From Conchocele bisecta (taxonomy: Eukaryota > Mollusca > Bivalvia > Lucinida > Thyasiridae): a DNA stretch of 64,000 bases. The position numbers and the translations under genes were made by a program. Shown here piece by piece: positions 55,600-64,000 of this stretch; position 1 is the stretch's first letter; each line of letters starts with the position of its first letter. Under the pieces are notes generated by a model. It was not told the origin of the DNA and ran no database searches. It saw only the letters and a program-made list of their open reading frames with translations. The stretch spans positions 86,158,208 to 86,222,207 of the forward strand of contig CM055271.1 in assembly GCA_029237695.1 (NCBI GenBank), written 5' to 3'.

Positions 55600-56720
55600 A
55601 TTTTGCAAATAGACAAACAACCCAGTCCGGTGACCTTCATTATAAGGAATCGTATCAATAATGAAATGATTGAATTACTTAAAATAATCAGTATCTGTTT
55701 CAACTCACTAACTGACTTCTAAAAGAGCATTCGATATGCAAATATCATTCTCAAAATTGTTCTACTTTTCTGAATTCAGTGTTTTTATCAGATTCAACTT
55801 AACACGAATATTAATTTTTGCATTATCGAAAATATGATATCGTTGTAACTACGTATACTATAGTTTTGTATATTCGTCGGTACATGTATTGATGAAAAAC
55901 TAATTTAGGCCATGCAGGTTTCATGAATATCATCTCCTTCAAAAGTGCTATGTAACTCTACATGCCATTAATACAGCACATAAGGAGAGCCGTATAACCA
56001 AACTATTAGTCCCTGGTATGGGGTACCCCTGAGCACTCTGTAAACATATTTAATGTATGTGAAAACCTAGTCAAGTGAGAAACTCCTTATGACCACAATG
56101 ACAATTAGTTAAGTATGTTCGAACATCTGTGTAAACATTTCAATTAAGTCATATTCTTGTGCAGTGTGTTCACAACATAAGGAGCATGCATGTAATCAAT
56201 ATTGTAAAACCTCATCGAGTATGTTACATAATTTGCATATGTTATCTCGCACAGTGCTGGATTCTTTGATATTGACTATATGGGTATAGACACAGTATGT
56301 TCGAACAATTGTGTATTAACTTCCAAGTAAGCAATATATATGTGAAGTATGTATATACTTGACTAGCAAATGTATATAAACCATGACAAGTCTCATCAAA
56401 TATTTGACACATATAGTTATGGTGTATTGTTAGAATCTTTGATGCATAGATAAAAGCATCCACTTGAGTTCACTATTTGACTTGTCACTTGTCTATACTT
56501 GTCAATCGTCTTATGTTGGTGACCATTTTGAAAGTAAACATGATTGCCGTGAGTATTATGTCGTTGATAGCAAAGCCATCCTTATCAATAGCAGATCATG
56601 TTGGCTTATTTCATTTTCTTAAGAAAACTAATGGATGTGTGCATCGGCATCACTACTAAGTTATAGTTAGCATACATGTATTTATCAGAAAAGACAGTTT
56701 GGCGGCCATTTTGAAATGTA
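55600..56720. other. No recognisable gene
   Basis: AT-rich unique sequence. ORFs of 60-73 codons show no motif. Confidence 0.5.
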
Positions 56721-56721
56721 A

Positions 56722-58504
56722 ATATGAGCCGCGTCGCGAGAAAACCTGTCTTCAGGAAATTCTTGGTCAAATGGACATTTTGTTACTATGACAATGGTAT
56801 TTGTATGATGAATTGAATGCTTTTTATTTGATCACGATATCTGCAGTATTCATTAAGATATTTTGTTTATAAATACAACACCACAAATGAGACGACGTCA
56901 CATAAAAGCGACGCCAAACGACGTCAAAACGACGTTACCGTATATACGTAGCTACCGGTACACATAGAGTATACGCCAACATTTACAACAGTTTGCAAGT
57001 TGACAAATTAGAAGCATGTTTGGCATTGACTAATGAATGTATAGACAGATGAGCTTGATTGTTTTGGTAATACATGAAAGTGAAAAGCAACAAAGACAAA
57101 CCGGCAAGTTCATGTACCAGCAAGTATAAACGTGCGCGCGTGTACGGCGGATTCGGTATACGTATTTATTCTTGTTGACGTCCTGTTTACTGAGCGTTTT
57201 CATAATTTATGATTGTAGAAAACCACATAAGTATATTAAACAGACAGTAATATTTACTGTCCAGGTATGTCATTTGTGTATTGATTAACTGGTTGGTTCA
57301 TTGGGTTATACGACCGTTCAGCAAATACAGATGGGAATACACCTGTAAATGGGGAGAACAATACGTTCAACATTAAATGTACATGCCCACTCATTAGGCA
57401 CACACTGTTCTTTATGGATAGTATTGTATATTCTGTAGATATGACATTTTCAGGCCAAATAAACATTCATTTCACCATAAACCCCACGTACTGATTGACA
57501 TTAATGTACACTTTTTATCAGACGTAGTATTTCCACACTGATATCAGGGGCGATAATAGTGTTTCCTTAAAATATTAACGGACATTACTATTTATTCTCT
57601 GTATTTATTTGTTGATGTGTAATGATCATACTTTATAATCTGTCGAAATATTATTTTTTCAGGTGACGCATTTAATTAGAATAAATAATTAAAATATAGC
57701 ATGCCTCATTTGCATATGAAAATAGCCTAATACCACCGCGAGTCACTATGAGTAAAATAAATATTACTAAAAGATTATATCTGTATAGCGGGCACTCCTA
57801 TTTTTTTCGGAACTAGTGGAATGGTGACGCAATTATACACTTATGTAATGCCTATAAAGAATAGTTTGTGCCTACTGAATGGGCATGTACCTTCATTTGA
57901 ATATGACAAGCCTTAACTTACAATCGATATTCCAATATGTAGACACACTCAGATAAATCTGCATTCATGTATGTATACAACAATGTGTTACGTACATTCA
58001 TGTATACATGTATACAACAATGTGTTGCTACATGTACACATTACATCATATTTATGCAAGTCTTGGTTTACAGATGTTGTTGTGGATAACGATTTAATTC
58101 GTATTGACAATACTCTCTGCACTGTTTCTCGCAAATAAATTTAGGTTTAAACGTGTTTACTGATGGGGTGGGGGGGGGGGGGGGTGTGGTCAATGCCGGC
58201 GGCCGATCAGACCCGACCCCGCTCTAATATTTTTGCAGACAATTGTTACTGCAATATCAGCTTGTTACACAGCCTTGTGTTTGTTTTGGGGGTGTTACGG
58301 TAGCATTTTGTCTTTTGGAGAGTCAACTTGCCTTGCAGTGTGCGAGTATCGTAGCCTATTGTTCTGAAACAAGCAACTAAACTTCGAAGTCAGAGTGCAA
58401 CATGCAAATCTCAGCGGAAATTACGTCAGCTAAGTTCACGACGTCATAATCTTGTGACGTCGTCAGACTCCCGAAGACAGGTTTTCTCGCGACGCGGCTC
58501 ATAT
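56722..58504. mobile_element. Candidate 1.78-kb element with perfect 32-bp inverted ends
   Basis: 56722-56753 (ATATGAGCCGCGTCGCGAGA..., ending CCTGTCTTC) is the exact complement of 58473-58504. GAGCCGCGTCGCGAGAAAAC-like ends are a recurring MITE end in molluscs as I remember them. A diverged relative, GGGCCGCGCTCTGGGAAAAC, lies at 49268 and 53359. The interior contains family K copy 2 and no transposase. Two independent MITE ends remain possible. Confidence 0.55.
57487..57897 (+). repeat. Dispersed repeat family K, copy 2
   Basis: GTACTGATTGACATTAATGT, TGATATCAGGGGCGATAA, GTGTTTCCTTAAAATATTAA, CATTTGCATATG, TAATACCACCGCGAGTCACT and GCAATTATACAC follow the order of 47048-47460. Confidence 0.75.
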
Positions 58505-58789
58505 GGTAACGTATAAGAAACGGCATTACTCATTTCATATACAATACTTTGAACTGCAAATATATGTGTATATACATGAAAGTACGCACATACTTGTCTT
58601 ACATACCAACATATTTGAAAACGTAGCTTTTTGGCGGCCATTTTGAAAAGATATCCGCCATACATTGAAAAGGTATTAGGTGTTTCTGCTAGTAAGATGC
58701 AGAATATCTATTTTCCCGATCTTCTGAGCAATGTATATGGTCATCAGTTCAATCATATCCATATCATTATTCGGACACCAAGAATGCAT

Positions 58790-58912
58790 GAAGTTCCGTG
58801 ACCTTGAAATGACCTTGAATGTGGTTTGAAAAAAATGGCACCCGGAGTAATATACATTCAAGTTTATAAAATCATCGGGTGCCAAAAATTAACACGAGGT
58901 GCCGGATTCGTA
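58790..58912 (-). repeat. Dispersed repeat family G, copy 3
   Basis: TGACCTTGAAATGACCTTGA, AAAAAAATGGCACCCGG, CATTCAAGTTTATA, CGGGTGCCA and TTAACACGAGGTGCCGGATT are complements of 30450-30600. Confidence 0.75.
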
Positions 58913-59229
58913 GACGTATAGGTACATTTGCTCCCGGACTATAAGTAAATTAACAACGATCTGACAAAGTCGGACTTCTTAAATGTGTAAATATTGGAGA
59001 CCTGTGCATCTGTGCAGTCATATCAGTGTCTGCAATAATTGCAAATATACTTGTAATATTGCTATAAATTCATATAACCATATTTACAAGTGGTCATTTT
59101 AAAGAATATTTACATTGTTATCAAACGGCAATCGTACGGCTGATTTAATGTGATATCTTTGAAAGTCGCTAAAATTACGTGACAAGGTACACGTAAGTGG
59201 TAGCAAATAAAGATACAAATCAGTAACAA

Positions 59230-59309
59230 CAAAAACCTGGTTTTGACAGCACATGAGAATCGTCTGCAGTGGAGACGATTCTCATGTGCTGTCAAAACCA
59301 GGTTTTTGT
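59230..59309. mobile_element. Near-perfect 80-bp hairpin
   Basis: AAAAACCTGGTTTTGACAGC + ACATGAGAATCGTCT and its exact complement, with a loop of ~8 bases (GCAGTGGA). The TTTGACAGCA motif is shared with the 38.5-kb hairpin. A family I end (GGCCCGTTTCACTAAACTTC) follows at 59328. Confidence 0.85.
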
Positions 59310-59680
59310 AGGCTACGTCCCTGTGGCCCGTTTCACTAAACTTCGTACGATTAAAATGTTCGTAAGTGCAAACTTCTGTAAATTGCACATTAACAATGTT
59401 TTCTTGAAGACAATTATTTAATTTACATTTATTGAGCATAGGCTGCATATGCATGTGGTACAATACCAACACACTAAATACTAAAACATGGTTGGCCCAG
59501 TGTCACCATGATACGATATGCCAGGAGCCGCGTGTATTACCATGTTACATCTATGATAAGCTTATTTTTCTGAAAATTTCCAAATTGTATTTTTATGTTG
59601 ATTTTCGAAACATGCGACAGGTGAAACAGTAAATTAAATTAATTTATCCAGAATACGTGAAATATACAGCGAATTTGCAT

Positions 59681-59745
59681 GGTTACTTTCGGTTACTTTC
59701 GGTTACTTTCGGTTACTTTCTTTCGGTTACTTTCGGTTACTTTCG
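59681..59745 (+). repeat. (GGTTACTTTC)n minisatellite
   Basis: Six 10-bp units with one CTTT interruption. Confidence 0.95.
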
Positions 59746-60610
59746 CTCTAGGCAAACGCAGAAAGTTGAGTTCGTGTTTCCCGATTAACGTTTTTAGTTA
59801 AATAAAACAATTTAAAATATTCGGCTTATTTTTTCTGTACGTCTCAAATCGCAAACTTTCAAAGGAATAATGCATTGATCATCCAAATAGTTCTTCCAGT
59901 CCTGATTAACAAATAACATTTATAGTTTACTTAGCGCCCGGCGAGCATATTTAACGTATGACTTACTATAAAGTCTATGCTACTTACTGAATTTAATTGA
60001 TGCACTAGACCGGGCAAATATTGTTCTTGTATGTATTATCATGACTACATACGTCAGGGCTTCAATCTTTACACCTAACAATTAGCGGCAATTTGTGTTC
60101 GAAATATGGATGGGACCATTACTCAGTCCAGTGTGTCCGCAGTGTGGAGCAATGCAATTATCGCAGCTTTACCGATTAGAATGCAGATTCCCTGCTCCCA
60201 GTCGGTTTGACGAGAATTATCTTTTCGAGTTGACCATCAGTCGGTAACTGCCTTCATCTGACTGTTTCGATTCCATGTATAAGACGTTTATGTGAAGTGT
60301 AATCCAGACATCATTCCCATTTTTCGATAAAAATGTGTATTTCAGAGTATGATAATTTGAAGGATTGTACAATTCCATAACAATAATGTAAACGTGTGTG
60401 TGCAGATAATGTGCATATAAATGTGTCCCACGTGGTGGGTAAAAGGTACCGTTGACAACTTCAGGACGCTATGCTGAACATTGTAATGAGAAATCGAAAA
60501 TGTTACAAATTAACAGGTATTCAACATGTTCAATACATTTATAGGAATTGTGATTTTACAGTGACACGTATAATAAATACACAAGTACATATATTACATA
60601 TTATGTTCAG
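59746..60610. other. No recognisable gene
   Basis: AT-rich sequence with no ORF or repeat of note. Confidence 0.5.
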
Positions 60611-60612
60611 GC

Positions 60613-60875
60613 TTAATTAGGAGCTAGTAACTCCTAATTAGGAGATAGTAAGTCATAATTAGGAGATACTAAGTCCTAATTAGGAGATACTAAGTTATAA
60701 TTTAAATCCTAATTTGGAGATACGAAGTCCTAATTAGGAGACAATAAGTCCTAATTTAACTCCTAATTAGGAGATATAAAGTCCTAATTAGGAGATATTA
60801 AGTCTTAATTTAACTCCTAATTAGGAGATACTAACTCCTAATTAGGATATACTAGCACCTAATTAGGAGATAGAA
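60613..60875. repeat. Minisatellite of palindromic CTCCTAATTAGGAG units
   Basis: About twelve units built on TCCTAATTAGGA with spacers such as GATACTAAG, GATAGTAAG and TTTAA, period ~20-25. Every unit is its own inverted repeat, and AATTAG/TAATTA cores resemble homeodomain sites. No ORF. Confidence 0.9.
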
Positions 60876-61640
60876 ATAGTTTAGTATTGACACCAGGACC
60901 CTTCCATAGTTGTGACCTTATTGGCCTGATTCAATATGGGCATAATGTACTGCCTTGTCATACTAGTCCACAGGCATATGTAAAATGTGATTTTTTTCGG
61001 GTAGATTCTTGGCAACCATGTTTTTTAGTAAATAGAAACCCCTCTGAATCCGAAAAACACGGTTGCCAGTTTTTCTACTGTGATTTAGGGCCTCAATTTT
61101 AAGTTTCAAAATGGCCGCCAATTTGGTCTCTATTTCAGACCAATTTTCAATCACAACCACATTAGTCATTGAATATGTGCTTTATGTGTGCTTTCATTCA
61201 TCAGTTAACTTAAACTAACAATGTACCTACATAATAACACATCACAAGATATATATTTACATAGTTAAAATCCAAGATGGCCGCCATCCGTATTGGTCAT
61301 GGTGCCCGGAGGGTATACCATGCATCCTGTGATAAATTTGTTTTATCACTGGATTCTAACTTATTGAGACATCTATTGTGTGGATTCGCCGGATAGCAAG
61401 AGCGATACGTAGAGCAATTTGTTTTATTCAAGATGGCCACCAAGTCGTCACAGAAATATGGGATGTCATAACTTCTAAACTAATTAACGCAGGAAAATGA
61501 TTTTGGTGGCTATACATATGGTTTTTAGGGTCAATTAAGTTGATAATGTCATGCAGGTAAACATGTCATGAAAGTGGTGAACTCGCTACTGAATGCTGTT
61601 CTAATTTACTTTCAAATTAAATTCAAGATGGCCACCAGAA
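60876..61640. other. No gene; small hairpin and ATGGCCGCC motifs
   Basis: TGGCAACCATGTTTTTT (61010) pairs with AAAAACACGGTTGCCA (61053). CAAGATGGCC[GA]CC motifs occur at 61111 (as AAAATGGCCGCC), 61273, 61432 and 61626. Otherwise AT-rich. Confidence 0.45.
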
Positions 61641-61650
61641 AATATTGACA

Positions 61651-61883
61651 AGTACATGTGTTTAGTCAGTTCTTCTTAAATAATCTGAAATTACTGACTA
61701 AACGCATGTATGCGTTAATAGTTTTTGGTGACCAAGCATAAAACCATACACAGACAAATAGAAGGGTCCATGATATTATCTGCATGCTTAGTTCTCGATA
61801 AATAATCTTAAATTACTAAGCATGTACATCGTATCATCGTATCATGGACCCTTCTATTTGTCTGTGTATGGTTTTATGCTTGG
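61651..61883. mobile_element. MITE with perfect 43-bp terminal inverted repeats
   Basis: 61732-61774 (CCAAGCATAAAACCATACAC...) and 61841-61883 are exact complements over 43 bp, so the 152-bp MITE is young. Its centre is a hairpin, TGCATGCTTAGT / ACTAAGCATGTA. A diverged version of that inner hairpin (GTTTAGTCAG...AAATTACTGACTAAAC, 61657-61704) lies just outside on the left. Confidence 0.85.
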
Positions 61884-61939
61884 CTGAGAGTAGTCTCACA
61901 AATTATTAGTTCTGATTTCAATTTCATGAACCATGAACC

Positions 61940-64000
61940 ATGACCTCTAGTGAAGAACCATCAACAAAGAGGCGCACAACAGAACTTACTATCCAATTTC
62001 AACTGTGTTTTTTGTGTCAGGAAGAGAAGTTCATAAACGTAAAACATAAAACACAGCTGGAATCACTATGTCAACCAGAATCAGAGTCATATAAACATGT
62101 TTCTGATTGTATCAACACGAGGGCCACATATGGAAATCCAGAGTAATGTTCGCTTACGCCAGCAACTCAGCGTTATACCAGAGAATGAACTCAAAACCAA
62201 AGCCGTATGGCATACATCGTGTTATGCAAGGACAACACACAAACAACATATTGAAAGGGACAAATCTAGGTATGACAAGGCTGTTTCATCCAAAGAACCT
62301 GGCGTATTGTCATATAGCAAAACAGGTGGTCGCCCTTCGATGTCACAAGCCTCTAACATTGCTGACCCATTGGAATCTACGAGTACATTAACAAGATCTC
62401 AAACGCTGCCTTTCTGCAGAGAGAACTGTTTCTACTGTCAAGACAAGTATGATGGTAGTAAAAAAGAAAATCTAGTTGAATGCCGAAGTTCTGATGTTGG
62501 ACAGACTATTAAAACATTGTTGAAGCTAGTGGAAATGAGAAATGGTCAGTAAATCTAGCACACATCATAAGTGAAGGTGATTTTCTTTCAAGAGATATAA
62601 ATATCACAAGAGCTGTCAAACATGTAACTGGCGCAGGTACATTCAAGCGAAAGAAAGGGCCATAGCAAGGAAACGTATATGTCAGAAGAGTGCAACAACC
62701 CTACCCTTTATTGCTGCAGAAATCGATTTCATTGCCGAGTTACAGGATAGCCTAGATGAAGGAAATGTTCTTCTACTTAGTGAAATCACATCCCGATACT
62801 GATATGATGCGTGATCATGGGCTTCCGAATAAACATAAAACGTGCAATGCTTCTGAATAAAATTAACAAACACATATCGAACTGCACAATCACTGAAGCC
62901 AGAGGAAAGACATCAGTTATACATTCAAAAGTAACTGGTCGGTCAGCGCTAGATACTGCAATGGTAGAGCGTGATGTGAAAGGTGACATGCTGGCAATAT
63001 TTCGTTGCTCCAAATTGATCAACAGTCAATCATGCAGGCTAGACATTCTGACCCTTGGACATTTAACGGCTCATTGACAAACTGTGATGATGAAAGCCTG
63101 CCAACAGAATTAGTCACTATGATGAGATGGATAATACAAGGAGCACAAGCCGCTACAACAGACAGCCGTGCAGAGAGCTGAAAAACACATCTAAAATTAT
63201 ATCGCATTCCATACTGCAGGCGTGCAAGACTAAACGCCAAATGTCGTTGACACCGAAGTCAAGTACAACGGAATTTCGTAGCCTATTTGAGTGTCCTTAC
63301 TCTGTAGGACTCTCGCTGTATATGTACCACCACTTTCGCAGTGAAAAGGCTGTCGTCATGCTGAACAATGCTCGGGTAGGCGTCACAATTGATAGGGTTC
63401 AGAAAATCAAGAACTCGATAGCATCTTCCGTTTTTGAAAACATAAAAAAAAAAGGTGTTTATGTTCCGACTGGTCTGCTGAAAAACCAACCAATACGAGC
63501 ATCAATGGATAATATCGACAAGAAAATTGACACACCAGATGGCAAACATAGTTTCCACGGCATGGCAATTGGTGTGTACCAATCACAACAAGGTCAGGGT
63601 GAAACCATAATTCAGCCACAAGAACAAAGGTACCAGCCGCGGGTATCAGAAACATTAAAGAATGTACCACAGACAGTCAATGAATTAGAACCTTGTACAA
63701 TTGAAGGCAGTCCGAAACCGCAAACAAGCCCACATTATCCCGAGTATAAGATTGGGGCATATGACGAGTTGTACAACATATCACAGTGTGACGACCTAGC
63801 ATGGATGATGGCTCGTTATGGCAGTCGAAAAAACTCATCGACAACTGTCAACATAACAGAGTTTAACATAGACACTGAAACATCCGATTTATCTGATTTC
63901 ACCACCTTACGGTCTGACGAATCTGATGAAGCCCTAACCGAAATTGAAACTACAGTAGACAATCAAGAACTTACAAAGCAACATGTGCATTTGTGGTCAG
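61940..64000 (+). pseudogene. Unnamed multicopy family, copy 2 (N-terminal half), runs off the window
   Basis: Starts ATG at 61940. The first frame has a CFLCQEEKF zinc knuckle and VSDCINTRATYG, and stops at 62144. A one-base shift leads to VRLRQQLSVIPENELKTKAV, THKQHIERDKSRYDKA and a second knuckle NCFYCQDKYDG (to 62552). Further frames give NLAHIISEGDFLSRDI, NCTITEARGKTSVIHSK, GRSALDTAMVERDVKGDML (62811-63077) and SLTNCDDESLPTELV. From about 63190 to the edge one frame stays open for ~268 codons: RSLFECPYSVGLSLYMYHHF, RASMDNIDKKIDTPDG, FHGMAIGVYQSQQGQGE, SPKPQTSPHYPEYKIGAYDE and SQCDDLAWMMARYGSRK. The DNID...HGM block aligns with DNADID...HVLGD of the 49.7-kb copy. Four or five shifts and stops in 1.2 kb without clear splice sites argue for a pseudogene, though the last part looks young. 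Confidence 0.7.

Noticed and set aside
60613..60875. CRISPR-like short palindromic repeats
   Set aside because: Spacers are only ~6-12 bases and similar to each other. This is a minisatellite.

Overview
The window looks like a gene-poor, repeat-saturated piece of a metazoan nuclear genome, most likely a bivalve mollusc. It is AT-rich, has no bacterial-style gene packing, and is full of short dispersed repeats ending in CGGA/ACGGACGG runs, GGCGGCCATCTTGGA motifs and palindromic MITEs, a style I know from mollusc assemblies. The species call is an inference. I see no intact host gene. Every coding signal is a piece of a mobile element or of a multicopy, transposon-like family, and all but one stretch are broken by stops or frameshifts. 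A 500-N scaffold gap lies at 34724-35223.

Layout. 1-6.4 kb: families A and B (long CGGA-tailed repeats), a Crypton-like fragment and the first of two copies of an OTU-type mollusc family (2.85-3.8 kb). 6.4-8.5 kb: a better-preserved copy of that family, then a tandem repeat. 9.0-10.3 kb: a CR1/Jockey-type LINE reverse transcriptase in one frame with four stops. 11.0-13.75 kb: the 3' half of a Ty3/gypsy element (RNase H tail, integrase, acidic C-terminus, polypurine tract, start of a 3' LTR). 15.2-17.1 kb: a 4-unit ~160-bp array of family C. 17.2-18.3 kb, minus strand: an I-type LINE RNase H domain into which a palindromic MITE has jumped. 18.4-27 kb and 29.3-38.9 kb: a dense field of fold-back elements and MITEs. 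28.0-29.2 kb: a decayed DDE_Tnp_4 (Harbinger/ISL2EU-like) transposase. 39.9-42.6 kb: two adjoining satellites built from inverted-repeat-bounded units. 44.4-45.1 kb: a 0.6-kb palindrome. 48.7-53.7 kb: ~0.54-kb inverted arms around a minus-strand pseudogene of an unnamed protein family. 56.7-58.5 kb: a perfect 32-bp inverted pair. 60.6 kb: a minisatellite of palindromic 20-25-mers. 61.9-64 kb: a second member of the unnamed family, running off the right edge.

The most interesting signal is that unnamed family. One copy (49.7-52.7 kb) holds the middle and C-terminal parts: a FEN/PIN-like VLVGTDTDLL motif, an ITGCD motif and a cysteine-rich tail, inside long inverted repeats. The other (61.9 kb to the edge) holds the N-terminal zinc-knuckle part and a ~268-codon open stretch. 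Both share a DNxD...H-[GV]-[ML] block. Together they suggest a mobile or mobile-derived family with a nuclease-like core. The second strong theme is amplification of inverted-repeat units into satellites (39.9-42.6 kb) and composites of two or three hairpins.
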